Source: Xanthomonas sp. AM6 (lineage in GTDB: Bacteria; Pseudomonadota; Gammaproteobacteria; Xanthomonadales; Xanthomonadaceae). From it: DNA of 64,000 nucleotides. The notes under the pieces were generated by a model that worked only from the letters and a program-made list of their open reading frames with translations, ran no database searches and had not been told where the DNA came from. The position numbers were made by a program, and so were the translations under genes. The stretch is taken from contig NZ_CP106869.1 in NCBI RefSeq assembly GCF_025665335.1, positions 3,436,501 through 3,500,500 of the forward strand, written 5' to 3'. Shown here piece after piece: positions 13,594 through 21,527 of this stretch (position 1 is the first letter of the stretch; the number at the start of each line of letters is the position of its first letter).

Positions 13594-14082
13594 CTACGGC
13601 TTGGCCGCTCCCACCTTCATCTCGCCCCGCACCTCGCGCCCATCCTCCAGCACGAAGGTGATCGGCACGCTGGCGCCCTCGCGCAGCGGCTGCGCCGGCT
13701 GCATCAGCATCAGGTGCAGGCCACCGGGCTGCAGCACCGCGTCGGCGCCGGCGGCCAGCGGCAGGCGCTCCAGTTCGCGCATCTTGCTGACCCCGTCCAC
13801 CTGCGTGCTCTGGTGCACGCTCACCTCGCCGAACGCCGGGCTGCGCGCCGACACCACCGCCAGCGCCTGCGCGCAGGGGTTGTGCAGGCGGCCGAAGCCG
13901 GCGGCCATCGGCATCATCGCCCCGTTCGGCGGCAGCCGCACCCAGCCCTCGCGCCATTGCGGCACGCAGCCGTCCTTCCTGGCCGCCGCCGGCGCCGCAA
14001 ACGCGGCCCCCGGCGCCGACAGCACCAGACACGCCAGCGCGATGGCCAGCCCCCGTACGCATGCGGATGGTTTGAGCTTCAT
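13594..14082 (-). CDS. periplasmic copper chaperone, PCu(A)C family
   Basis: Exported 162-residue protein with a signal peptide (hydrophobic core about residues 11-27, likely cut after AAFAA). The PCu(A)C domain is recognisable: NGAMMPMAAGFGRLHN, then VHQSTQVDGVSKMRELE and GGLHLMLMQP, which supply the Met and His ligands of the H(M)x10Mx21HxM-type copper(I) site. PCu(A)C proteins deliver copper to cytochrome oxidase or handle copper stress in the periplasm. The ATG at 14082 gives the natural signal peptide. A TATCAT box on the minus strand just upstream (about 14088-14093) would start transcription almost at the ATG. Neighbours give no further hint of its partner. Confidence 0.85.
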   Translation of the reverse strand: MKLKPSACVRGLAIALACLVLSAPGAAFAAPAAARKDGCVPQWREGWVRLPPNGAMMPMAAGFGRLHNPCAQALAVVSARSPAFGEVSVHQSTQVDGVSKMRELERLPLAAGADAVLQPGGLHLMLMQPAQPLREGASVPITFVLEDGREVRGEMKVGAAKP

Positions 14083-14131
14083 GGCTCTATGATAGCCGTC
14101 CCCGCCCCTGGCCGCCTTCGGACCCTCCCCC

Positions 14132-14911
14132 ATGACCTCGCTGATCCAGGTTCTCGACCACGGCCCCATCCGCCAGCTGCGCCTGGCGCGCGCGCCGGTC
14201 AACGCGCTCGACACCGCCCTGTGCGCCGAACTGGCCGCGGCGATCGCGCAGGCGCAGGCCGACGCGGTGCATGCGCTGGTACTGTCCGGCAGCGAGCGCA
14301 TCTTTTCCGCCGGCATGGACGTGCCGCACCTGCTCGGCCACGGCAGCGACCGCGCCCGGCTGCTCGACAGCTGGCGGCAGTTCTTCGGCGCGGCGCGCGC
14401 GCTGGCCGACAGCGCCATCCCGGTGGTGGCGGCGTTGACCGGCCACGCGCCGGCCGGCGGCTGCGTGCTGGCGCTGTGCTGCGACTACCGGGTGATGGCG
14501 CGCAGCCCGGAGCCGGCGCACCCGGTCACCATCGGCCTCAACGAGACCCAGGTCGGGCTGGTCGCGCCGGAAGGCATCCAGCGCCTGCTGCGGCGCGTGG
14601 TCGGCGCGCACCGCGCCGAGCGGCTGCTGGTCGCCGGCGAGCTGGTCAGTGCCGAGCGCGCGCTGGAGATCGGCCTGGTCGACGAGCTGGCCGATGCGGA
14701 ACTGGTGGTCGCGCGCGCGGTGGCCTGGCTGCAGGAGCTGCTGAAGCGCCCGCGGCAGCCGATGCTGCAGACCCGCGCGATCGCCCGCGCCGACCTGCGC
14801 GCGGCGCTGGCCGACGAACACATCCAGCTGGAGCGCTTCGTCGACGACTGGCAGGCACCGGACACCCAGGCCGCGCTGCACGCGCTGGTCGCGCGCCTGG
14901 GCAAGGGCTGA
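14132..14911 (+). CDS. enoyl-CoA hydratase/isomerase family protein
   Basis: Crotonase-fold protein of 259 residues. The oxyanion-hole segments are visible: FSAGMDVPHLL near residue 57, and PVVAALTGHAPAGGCVLALC near residue 97, where the usual GxAxGGG appears as GHAPAGG. The acidic residue normal in hydratases at about residue 130 is not obvious; TIGLNETQVGLVAPEG follows. It may therefore be an isomerase or a non-classical member. The substrate is unknown. It starts with ATG at 14132, divergent from the copper chaperone, and is followed within 75 bp by tesB, another acyl-CoA enzyme. Confidence 0.85.
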   Translation: MTSLIQVLDHGPIRQLRLARAPVNALDTALCAELAAAIAQAQADAVHALVLSGSERIFSAGMDVPHLLGHGSDRARLLDSWRQFFGAARALADSAIPVVAALTGHAPAGGCVLALCCDYRVMARSPEPAHPVTIGLNETQVGLVAPEGIQRLLRRVVGAHRAERLLVAGELVSAERALEIGLVDELADAELVVARAVAWLQELLKRPRQPMLQTRAIARADLRAALADEHIQLERFVDDWQAPDTQAALHALVARLGKG

Positions 14912-14948
14912 GCGCCGCAGCGCGCGCGGGCCGGCGCAGGCGGCCCGC

Positions 14949-14954
14949 TATAAT
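14949..14954 (+). promoter_or_regulatory. predicted -10 element upstream of tesB
   Basis: A perfect TATAAT lies 31 nt before the TTG start of tesB, preceded by a GC-rich stretch without an obvious -35. Initiation near 14961 would give a leader of about 24 nt. Confidence 0.5.
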
Positions 14955-14984
14955 CGCGGCCAATCCTCGCCCAGGCCCCGCCTC

Positions 14985-15896
14985 TTGTCCGCCAAGCCGC
15001 CCGCCCCCGTCGTGTCCGAACTGATCGAACTGCTGTCGCTGGAACGGCTGGAGGACAACCTGTTCCGCGGCCAGAGCCGCGACATCGGCACCAAGTACGT
15101 GTTCGGCGGGCAGGTGCTGGGCCAGGCGCTGTCGGCGGCGCAGGCGACGGTGGACAACGGGCGCCGCGCGCATTCGCTGCACGCCTATTTCCTGCGCGCC
15201 GGCGACATCGACCACCCCATCGTCTACGACGTGGACCGCACCCGCGACGGCGGCAGCTTCTCGGTGCGCCGGGTCACCGCGGTCCAGCACGGCAAGGTGA
15301 TCTTCTTCTGCGCCGCCTCGTTCCAGGAGCAGGAAGACGGCGCCACCCACCAGCTGAAGATGCCGGAAGTGCCGCAGCCGGAGGACATCGAACCGACCCA
15401 GGCCGCGCGCCCGGAGGTGCTGGCGACGCTGCCGACCAAGGTGCAGCGCTGGCTCTCGCGCGGCGGCCCGTTCGAGTTCCGCCACGTGTACCCGCGCGAC
15501 GAACTGAACCCGCCCAAGCGCCCGCCGTTCCAGCACATGTGGATGCGCCTGAGCGAACCGGTCGGCGACGCGCCGGAACTGCACCAGGCGCTGCTCGCCT
15601 ACGCCTCGGATTTCCACCTGCTCGGCACCGCGACCTTCCCGCACGGCATCAGCTACTACACGCCGAACGTGCAGATGGCCTCGCTCGACCACGCGCTGTG
15701 GTTCCACCGCCCGTTCCGCGCCGACGACTGGCTGCTGTATTCGCTGGACAGCCCCAGCGCGCAGGGCTCGCGCGGCCTGGCGCGCGGCCAGTTCTTCACC
15801 CGCGACGGCGTGCTGGTGGCCAGCACCGCGCAGGAAGGCCTGATCCGCGTGGTGCCCGATGCCGGCGCCGCGGCGCAGGTCCCGGCCAAACACTGA
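14985..15896 (+). CDS. tesB: acyl-CoA thioesterase II
   Basis: TesB-type double hot-dog thioesterase hydrolysing medium- to long-chain acyl-CoA in the cytoplasm. The 303-residue protein has the family length and motifs: VFGGQVLGQALSAAQATV near residue 39, HSLHAYFLRAGD near residue 66, and in the second hot-dog SYYTPNVQMASLDHALWFHR, with the catalytic Asp and following conserved residues. The start is TTG at 14985 (SAKPPAPVVSELIELLSL); no ATG fits upstream. It precedes the DUF2007-like gene by 10 nt, so they are probably co-transcribed. The TATAAT at 14949 is the likely promoter. Confidence 0.93.
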   Translation: MSAKPPAPVVSELIELLSLERLEDNLFRGQSRDIGTKYVFGGQVLGQALSAAQATVDNGRRAHSLHAYFLRAGDIDHPIVYDVDRTRDGGSFSVRRVTAVQHGKVIFFCAASFQEQEDGATHQLKMPEVPQPEDIEPTQAARPEVLATLPTKVQRWLSRGGPFEFRHVYPRDELNPPKRPPFQHMWMRLSEPVGDAPELHQALLAYASDFHLLGTATFPHGISYYTPNVQMASLDHALWFHRPFRADDWLLYSLDSPSAQGSRGLARGQFFTRDGVLVASTAQEGLIRVVPDAGAAAQVPAKH

Positions 15897-15906
15897 GGCG
15901 ACGACG

Positions 15907-16431
15907 ATGCGGCAGATCTTCAGCAGCCAGCGCGTGGAAACCGCCGAAGGCGTGGCCAAGCTGCTGCGCGAGCAAGGCATCGAGGTGCGGCTGAGCAACG
16001 GCCGCTCCTACCGCAGCCGGCGTAGCGGCCAGTTCAGCTACCTCGAGCCGATGGCGACGCAGGCGCAGCCGACGGTGTGGGTGGTGCATGCCGACGACCA
16101 GCCGCGCGCGCGTGCGCTGCTGCGCGAATCCGGCCTGATCGACAGCACCCGCCAGGACCCGGCGCAGACCCTGCCGTACCTGAGCGAATTCCGTTCGCAG
16201 GCGGTGCCTGACAGCGGCAAGCGCTGGGCGTGGCGCATCCGCGTCGCGCTGCTGCTGGCGATCGGCGCGGTGGCGCTGGTGACGGTGCTGCGCCATCGCG
16301 GCAACCAGGCGCCGGCGCCGGTCGCGGCGCCGGTCGCGGCGCCGGCCAACGCACCGGCGGCGCAGCCCGCGCCGGCCACCGACGACGACGAAGTGCGGGT
16401 ACGGGTGCAGCCGGCGCAGCGCGGCAACTGA
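15907..16431 (+). CDS. DUF2007-like protein with C-terminal membrane anchor
   Basis: 174-residue protein. The N-terminal part (about 1-80) resembles DUF2007 / putative signal-transducing proteins, with MRQIFSSQRVETAEGVAKLL followed by LLREQGIEV and TVWVVHADDQPRARALL. A single membrane helix (about 103-120) is followed by an Ala/Pro-rich stretch with repeated APVAAPV and an acidic end. ATG at 15907 was chosen because the frame upstream only continues into the end of tesB. Similar xanthomonad proteins are often labelled pathogenicity-like without experimental basis that I can state. Function unknown. Confidence 0.7.
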   Translation: MRQIFSSQRVETAEGVAKLLREQGIEVRLSNGRSYRSRRSGQFSYLEPMATQAQPTVWVVHADDQPRARALLRESGLIDSTRQDPAQTLPYLSEFRSQAVPDSGKRWAWRIRVALLLAIGAVALVTVLRHRGNQAPAPVAAPVAAPANAPAAQPAPATDDDEVRVRVQPAQRGN

Positions 16432-16732
16432 AACGCGGCAACCGAGCCGCCTGGCAGAAAAACCTTCCTGTTCTTGCGGAAGGCTTCGGATGGTCTCGGG
16501 CGCTCGGTCGTCAGCCTCGGCGGGGCTGTGCAAGTCCGTTCCCCAGGGCCGGTTCCTGTCGCGGTTGAAACCGCTCCTACAAACGCGCGCTGAACTGGCT
16601 GGTGCACTGCTGGAGCGGCTTCACCTCCGACAGCCGCCGAAGCCGCTATCCCGCAGCCGCGGGATGTGTTCGCCAGCGTTGGTTGTGGCTGGCGCGCGCA
16701 AGCGACTCCGGATGCGTTCCGGTACCCGGCAA
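16432..16732. other. intergenic region without a gene
   Basis: About 300 bp between the 3' ends of two convergent genes. It holds two degenerate REP-like elements (16558-16632) and no coding or promoter signal that I can support. Confidence 0.55.
16558..16632. repeat. pair of degenerate REP-like elements
   Basis: A minus-oriented copy (GTCGCGGTTGAAACCGCTCC, 16558-16583) and a plus-oriented degenerate copy (TGGAGCGGCTTCACCTCCGA, from 16611). They face each other and could pair partly. Confidence 0.6.
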
Positions 16733-16766
16733 TAAAAACGCCCCTGCGCATTGCGGCGCAGGGGCG
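16733..16766 (-). terminator. terminator of the EF-hand gene
   Basis: CGCCCCTGCGC pairs with GCGCAGGGGCG around ATTGCG, an 11-bp stem; the A-rich AATAAAAA on its left is a U-tract on the minus strand. It lies 34 nt beyond the stop codon of the gene at 16800. Confidence 0.9.
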
Positions 16767-16799
16767 GTGTCGATCGGCGCCTTGTTGCGGGTGGAGCGG

Positions 16800-17399
16800 T
16801 CAGTTCGCGTCGGGTGCGCCCGGCGCCGGCTTCGCGCCCGGCTTGTGGCCAGGCATCCGGTCCGGCTTGTGCATCCGCATGGACTGCGCGGCATCGAACT
16901 CGGCGCGGCTGAGCATGCCGTCCTTGTTGGTGTCGGCCTTGGCGAACCATTCGTCGCGATGCTGCTTGGCGCGCAGCTCGAAATCGGCGCGGTCGACGAA
17001 GCCGTCCTTGTTCGCGTCCATCTTGTCGAAGCGCTCGGCGAACTTCGGATCGGCCTTGGCTTCTTCGCGGCTGATGCGGCCGTCCTTGTTGGTGTCCAGC
17101 TTGGCCAGCAGCGCGCCATGCCCGCCGCGCTCGCCACGGCGGCCGTGGCGCGGGAATTCGTCGGGGGTCAGCTTGCCGTCGTGGTTCTTGTCCAGCGCAT
17201 CGAAGTGCTCGGCCAGGCGCGGGTTGGCCGCGGCCTCGCTGCGATCGACGACGCCGTCGCCGTTCTTGTCGAGCTTGGCGAAGCCGCCGGCATCGGCCGG
17301 CGCGGCCGGGCCCGACGGCGGCGGCGGGTTGGCGGCATAGGCGCCGCCGGACAGCACGGCGAGCATGGCCAGGGCGAGCAGCGGATTGCGATGATTCAT
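16800..17399 (-). CDS. exported protein with five EF-hand loops
   Basis: 199-residue protein with a signal peptide (MNHRNPLLALAMLAVLSGGAYA, likely cut after AYA). Five 12-residue calcium-loop motifs follow: DKNGDGVVDRSE, DKNHDGKLTPDE, DTNKDGRISREE, DANKDGFVDRAD and DTNKDGMLSRAE. Each has Asp at positions 1, 3 and 5 (or Asn at 3) and Gly at 6; the last position is Glu in four loops and Asp in one. The spacing suggests two paired hands plus one unpaired. The C terminus is rich in Met, His and Pro. A periplasmic or surface calcium buffer or sensor is the natural inference; the partner is unknown. A terminator follows it. Confidence 0.82.
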   Translation of the reverse strand: MNHRNPLLALAMLAVLSGGAYAANPPPPSGPAAPADAGGFAKLDKNGDGVVDRSEAAANPRLAEHFDALDKNHDGKLTPDEFPRHGRRGERGGHGALLAKLDTNKDGRISREEAKADPKFAERFDKMDANKDGFVDRADFELRAKQHRDEWFAKADTNKDGMLSRAEFDAAQSMRMHKPDRMPGHKPGAKPAPGAPDAN

Positions 17400-17614
17400 G
17401 GAAAACTCCCTGAGGGAAAGCTAAGGAACGGTGCCGGCTCAACAGGCGCGTCCGGCATCACCAGCGCAGAACGCCCGGACCGCGACGCGGGCCGGCGCAG
17501 CGGCGCCTTCACTGCAATCAACGCCCCGCTGCCGGCGTGGTTGACCCGCGCCCGGGCGCATTCATGCGGCGGACAGTCGCGGCCGCTGCGATCGCGAAGC
17601 GCTATGCTCCTCGC

Positions 17615-18376
17615 ATGGCCATCCATACCGACGTCAGCGACGACCTGCGGCTGTTCCAGACCGGCCAGCACGCGTGCGGCTACTGGCCCGAACGGCAGGC
17701 GCGCGACCTGGTGCTGGACCCGCACGACCCGCGCCTGGGCGCGCTGTATCCGCTGGCGCTGAGCTGGGGCTTCCGGCGTTCCGGCGACCTGGTCTACCGG
17801 CCGCATTGCGACCACTGCCGCGCCTGCGTGGCGGTGCGCATCCCGGTCGCCGAGTTCGTGCCCGACCGCAGCCAGCGCCGCTGCCTGGCGCGCAATGCCG
17901 ACATCGACATGCGCATCGTCGCCGCCGAACGCAGCGAGGAACAATTGGCCCTGTACCAGCGCTACCTGCGCATGCGCCACCCCGGCGGCGGCATGGACGA
18001 ACACGGCGCGCACGAGTTCGACCAGTTCCTGATCGGCCGCTGGTCGCACGGGCGTTTCCTGGAAATGCGCCAGAAGACCGCGGACGGGCAGCGCGGCCCG
18101 CTGCTCGGCGTGGCGGTGACCGACATCGCCGAACAGGCGCTGTCGGCGGTCTACACCTTCTACGATCCCGACGCCGCCGGGCGCGGTCTGGGCACGCTGG
18201 CGATCCTGCACCAGATCGAATGGGCCAGGCGCGAAGGCCTGAGCCACCTGTACCTGGGCTACTGGATCCGCGGCCACCAGAAGATGGACTACAAGCGCCG
18301 CTTCCGGCCGCTGCAGGCCTACGACGGGCGCAGCTGGCGCGCGTTCGACGACTACGCCGGCCGCCTCGGCGACTGA
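17615..18376 (+). CDS. bpt: aspartate/glutamate leucyltransferase
   Basis: Bpt transfers leucine from Leu-tRNA to proteins with N-terminal Asp or Glu, marking them for ClpS/ClpAP under the N-degron rule. The 253-residue product has the N-terminal ATE-type domain with Cys-rich [18 protein letters not shown] (near residue 62) and [10 protein letters not shown], then a GNAT-like C-terminal domain with [17 protein letters not shown] and the conserved end [17 protein letters not shown]. The frame is open from 17537, but [20 protein letters not shown] is the conserved start. A TATGCT sequence 12 nt before the ATG is a possible -10. It is monocistronic. Confidence 0.92.
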   Translation: MAIHTDVSDDLRLFQTGQHACGYWPERQARDLVLDPHDPRLGALYPLALSWGFRRSGDLVYRPHCDHCRACVAVRIPVAEFVPDRSQRRCLARNADIDMRIVAAERSEEQLALYQRYLRMRHPGGGMDEHGAHEFDQFLIGRWSHGRFLEMRQKTADGQRGPLLGVAVTDIAEQALSAVYTFYDPDAAGRGLGTLAILHQIEWARREGLSHLYLGYWIRGHQKMDYKRRFRPLQAYDGRSWRAFDDYAGRLGD

Positions 18377-18487
18377 GCGCGGCGGCGCGCCCGCACGCGC
18401 CCTCCCCTGGCCCGCACCGCTCGGCAAGCGACCGCCCGCCGCCGCGACGCCATCGTTCGGACATGCGCCGCATGCGAAACTGCGCGC

Positions 18488-19720
18488 ATGAACCCACGTG
18501 CCCTGTTGCTTGCCCTGACCCTGCTGTGCGGCGCCTGCGCGCACACCGGGCCCACCCCGACCGCCACCACCGCCGCACCCGCCGCGCCTGCGACTGCGAC
18601 TGCGACGCTGCGCCTGGCCACCTACAACACCTCGCTGTACTCGGACGAGGACGGCGGCCTGATCGCCGAACTGCAGGGCGACAGCGCGCACGCGCGCAAG
18701 ATCGCCGCGGTGCTGCAGCAGGTGCGCCCGGACCTGGTGCTGCTCAACGAGTTCGACTACGACGAGGCGCACCGCGCCGCCGACCTGTTCCAGCAGCGCT
18801 ACCTGGAAGTGGCCCAGCCCGGCGGCGGCGCCGCGCTGCGCTATCCCTACCGCTACCTGGCGGCGGTGAACACCGGCGTGCCCAGCGGCCTGGACCTGGA
18901 CAACGACGGCAGCGTCGGCGGCGCCGGCCGCGCGCGCGGCAACGACGCCTGGGGCTACGGCCTGCATCCCGGCCAGTACGGCATGCTGCTGCTGTCCAAA
19001 TACCCGATCGACGCCGACGCGGTGCGCAGTTTCCGCCTGCTGAAGTGGAGCGCGATGCCCGACGCGCTGCGGCCGACCGATCCGGCCAGCGGCCGCGCGT
19101 TCTACCGCGACGCGATCTGGGCGCAGCTGCGGCTGTCGTCGAAGTCGCATTGGGACGTGCCGGTGCGCACGCCGCTGGGCGTGGTGCACGCGCTGGTCGC
19201 GCACCCCACCCCGCCGGTGTTCGACGGCGCGGAGAAACGCAACGCGGCGCGCAACCACGACGAGCTGAGGCTGTGGCGCGAGTACCTCGGCGGCACCGGC
19301 ACCGCGTCCTGGCTGTGCGACGACGCCGGCCGTTGCGGCGGCCTGGCCGCCGACGCGCGCTTCGTGATCCTCGGCGATCTCAACAACGATCCGGTCGACG
19401 GCGACGGCCGCCACGACGCCATTCGAGAACTGATCGAGCACCCGCGCGTGCTGCGCTACCCGACCCCGCGCAGCGCCGGCGGCGAGGAAACCGCGCGCGC
19501 CTATGCCGCCCAGGGCATCGCCCGCCGCGGCTCGCCGGCGCAGGTCACCGGCGATTTCGGCCCCAAGGCCGGCGCGATGCGGCTGGACTACGTGCTGCCG
19601 TCGGTCGGTTTCCGCTACCTGGACAGCGGCGTGTTCTGGCCGGCCTCCAGCGCTCCGGCCGCGGCGATCGCCGACGGCAGCGACCATCATCTGGTGTGGG
19701 TGGATGTTGGGGGGCCGTGA
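18488..19720 (+). CDS. exported endonuclease/exonuclease/phosphatase-family protein
   Basis: 410-residue protein of the EEP fold, which includes nucleases, sphingomyelinases and phosphodiesterases. Key motifs are present: LRLATYNTSLY with the first Asn (near residue 42), VLLNEFDYDEA with the metal-binding Glu, FVILGDLNNDP with GDLN, and DGSDHHLVW with the catalytic SDH. The N terminus MNPRALLLALTLLCGACAHT is an export signal. The Cys-Ala context makes it a possible but imperfect lipobox, since position -3 is Cys. A Thr/Ala/Pro-rich linker follows. The protein is therefore outside the cytoplasm, acting on extracellular nucleic acid or a phosphodiester; the substrate is not predictable. Confidence 0.8.
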   Translation: MNPRALLLALTLLCGACAHTGPTPTATTAAPAAPATATATLRLATYNTSLYSDEDGGLIAELQGDSAHARKIAAVLQQVRPDLVLLNEFDYDEAHRAADLFQQRYLEVAQPGGGAALRYPYRYLAAVNTGVPSGLDLDNDGSVGGAGRARGNDAWGYGLHPGQYGMLLLSKYPIDADAVRSFRLLKWSAMPDALRPTDPASGRAFYRDAIWAQLRLSSKSHWDVPVRTPLGVVHALVAHPTPPVFDGAEKRNAARNHDELRLWREYLGGTGTASWLCDDAGRCGGLAADARFVILGDLNNDPVDGDGRHDAIRELIEHPRVLRYPTPRSAGGEETARAYAAQGIARRGSPAQVTGDFGPKAGAMRLDYVLPSVGFRYLDSGVFWPASSAPAAAIADGSDHHLVWVDVGGP

Positions 19721-19808
19721 TTCGGGATTCGGGATTGGGGGTTCGTGCCGCTGGCGGGCAGGCGGCGCCTGAGCTGACCCGGGCCGGCGCGAATCCAGCG
19801 CCCCGGCC

Positions 19809-19822
19809 TTGATCCAGATCAA
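19809..19822 (+). promoter_or_regulatory. FNR/ANR-type binding site upstream of the Roadblock-PAS operon
   Basis: TTGATCCAGATCAA matches the FNR/ANR consensus TTGAT-N4-ATCAA exactly, and the palindrome extends to 18 bp (CCTTGATCCAGATCAAGG, 19807-19824). A possible -10, TATCCA, lies at 19843-19848. With a start near 19855 the site would be centred at about -40, close to the class II activator position. This suggests activation under low oxygen; the regulator itself is not in the window. Confidence 0.7.
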
Positions 19823-19891
19823 GGGCAAGCGCGCGCAAACGCTATCCAATGCATCCCGCACCCCGTCGGGATGCGTCACCGGATAGCGAGC

Positions 19892-20254
19892 ATGCGAACG
19901 CAACAGCTGCAACAGGCGCTGGAGGGACTCAACGGCGCCACCGCCGACATCGAGGCCTCGGCGCTGATCTCCCTGGATGGCCTGATGATCGCCTCGGCGA
20001 TGCCGCAGGGCATGGACGAGGACCGCGTCGGCGCGATGTCCGCGGCGCTGCTGGCGCTGGGCGAGCGCAGCGCGCGCGAGCTGGCGCGCGGGCCGCTGGA
20101 ACGGGTGCTGATCCAGGGCGACCTCGGCTACGTGATCATGAGCGCGGCCGGGCGCGAGGCGGTGCTGACCGTGCTGGCCAAGCCCAGCGCCAAGCTCGGC
20201 CTGGTGTTCCTGGACATCAAGCGCGCCGCCCAGGCGCTGCAGCAGATCCTCTAG
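19892..20254 (+). CDS. Roadblock/LC7-domain protein
   Basis: 120-residue single-domain protein of the Roadblock/LC7 (MglB-like) fold. Seen in sequence: an N-terminal helix, IEASALISLDGLMIASAMP (strand-turn-strand), DRVGAMSAALLALGERSARE (central helix), then GYVIMSAAGREAVLTVLA and a C-terminal helix. In MglB-type proteins such domains act as GAPs or scaffolds for Ras-like GTPases in polarity and motility; no GTPase is encoded in this cluster. An in-frame ATG at 19871 exists; 19892 (MRTQQLQQALEG) fits the family N terminus better. First gene of a five-gene operon; the next starts 12 nt downstream. Confidence 0.85.
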   Translation: MRTQQLQQALEGLNGATADIEASALISLDGLMIASAMPQGMDEDRVGAMSAALLALGERSARELARGPLERVLIQGDLGYVIMSAAGREAVLTVLAKPSAKLGLVFLDIKRAAQALQQIL

Positions 20255-20266
20255 GAGCGCACCGCC

Positions 20267-20767
20267 ATGCCGCTGCCGCCGATGGATCCGCCGCACGAAC
20301 CGCACCGCAGCGCCGAGCTGCGCTACCACGACGGCAACCGCCGCCGGGTGTACTGGAGCGAACGCGAGGTGCCCTACCCCGACGGGCGCCTGATCGTCTC
20401 GCGCACCGACCTGGACGGCGTCATCACCCATGCCAACGACGCCTTCGTCGAACTCAGCGGCTGGCCGCGAGAGGCGCTGATCGGCGCGCCGCACTGCATC
20501 CTGCGCCATCCGGACATGCCCAGGCGCGCGTTCGCCGACCTGTGGGACACGGTGCTGGGCGGCGAGAAATGGCACGGCTACGTCAAGAACCTGCGCCGCG
20601 ACGGCGCCTGCTACTGGGTCTACGCCACCGCGCTGCCGAACGTGCGCAACGGCAAGGTGGTCGGCTTCACCTCGGTGCGGCGCAAGCCCTCGCGGCGCCG
20701 GATCGAGGCGCTGCAACCGCTGTACGCGCAGTGGCTGCAGGACGAACGCGCGGAGAGCCCGGCATGA
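20267..20767 (+). CDS. PAS-domain protein, Aer-like
   Basis: 166-residue soluble protein consisting essentially of one PAS domain (about 45-145): RTDLDGVITHANDAFVELSG, then LIGAPHCILRHPDMPRRAF, then GYVKNLRRDGACYWVYATA and VVGFTSVRRKPSRR. This pattern is closest to the PAS of aerotaxis receptors (Aer) and of PAS-containing chemoreceptors, many of which bind FAD. There is no transmembrane, HAMP or MCP signalling domain, so it must signal through a partner, plausibly another operon product. The stop overlaps the ATG of the next gene. Cofactor binding is inference. Confidence 0.85.
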   Translation: MPLPPMDPPHEPHRSAELRYHDGNRRRVYWSEREVPYPDGRLIVSRTDLDGVITHANDAFVELSGWPREALIGAPHCILRHPDMPRRAFADLWDTVLGGEKWHGYVKNLRRDGACYWVYATALPNVRNGKVVGFTSVRRKPSRRRIEALQPLYAQWLQDERAESPA

Positions 20768-21519
20768 GCCTGGATTTCCTGGTCGCGCCGGACTTCGCGC
20801 CGGAGAACTTCGGCGGCTGGTACCTGCTCAGCACTGCGCTGCAGCGCCGCGCAGGCGTCCGCCTGCACCTGCTGATGCCGGCCGACGCCGCCGAGCAGAA
20901 ACGATGGCTGGACCATGGCGAGATCGATCTGGTGTATGCGAGCCCGTTCGACGCCAGCCACCTGATCCGCGCGCGTGGCTACCTGCCGCTGGCGCGTCCG
21001 CGTGGCCGCGCCGACGAAGTGGTGATCGCCACCGCCGCGGACGCGCCGGCGCACTGCATCGAAGACCTGGCCTACGGCTGCCGCATCGCGCTGACCGACA
21101 ACCACGACGTGCGCCTGATCGCGCTGCGCCTGCTGGAGCCGGCCGACCTCGATCCGGAACGCATCGCCTGGCGGCCGGCCAGCAGCTACGCCGCGGTGGC
21201 GCGGCTGCTGCTGGAAGGCGAAGCCGATGCCGGCCTGTTCCTGGCCGACGCCTACCGCCGCCTGTCGCGGCTGACCCGCGAGCGGCTGCGGCCGCTGGTG
21301 GAGAGCGCGCTGTGCGACATCGGCCACGTGCTGTTGGCGCATCCACGCGTCGCCGCGCAGCTGCCCGCGCTGCAGGCGCAGTTGCTGGCGCTGGGCGATG
21401 CCGCGCACCGCGAGGACCAGACGCTGCTCGACGCGCTCGGGCTGGAGCAGGGCTTCGAGGCGATGGGCATGGAGGACGCGGAATTCATGATCGACCTGAT
21501 CGACACCCTGCTGGATTGA
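20764..21519 (+). CDS. PhnD-like substrate-binding-fold protein, cytoplasmic
   Basis: 251-residue protein related to PhnD / phosphate-phosphite-phosphonate binding proteins (type 2 periplasmic fold): MSLDFLVAPDFAPENFGGWY, IDLVYASPFDASHLIRARGY, and a hinge region with CRIALTDNHDVRLIALRLL and ADAGLFLADAYRRLSRLTR. It has no signal peptide, lipobox or membrane segment, and no ABC transporter gene is nearby. It therefore seems to be a cytoplasmic ligand-sensing domain co-opted for regulation. The C-terminal about 35 residues (FEAMGMEDAEFMIDLIDTLL) form an acidic helix that could bind a partner. It is translationally coupled to the PAS gene by a 4-nt overlap. Confidence 0.75.
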   Translation: MSLDFLVAPDFAPENFGGWYLLSTALQRRAGVRLHLLMPADAAEQKRWLDHGEIDLVYASPFDASHLIRARGYLPLARPRGRADEVVIATAADAPAHCIEDLAYGCRIALTDNHDVRLIALRLLEPADLDPERIAWRPASSYAAVARLLLEGEADAGLFLADAYRRLSRLTRERLRPLVESALCDIGHVLLAHPRVAAQLPALQAQLLALGDAAHREDQTLLDALGLEQGFEAMGMEDAEFMIDLIDTLLD

Positions 21520-21527
21520 GCACCGCC

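Noticed and set aside
17396..20716. 1106-codon minus-strand frame
   Set aside because: Runs antisense through bpt, the EEP gene and the Roadblock-PAS genes; no recognisable domain.
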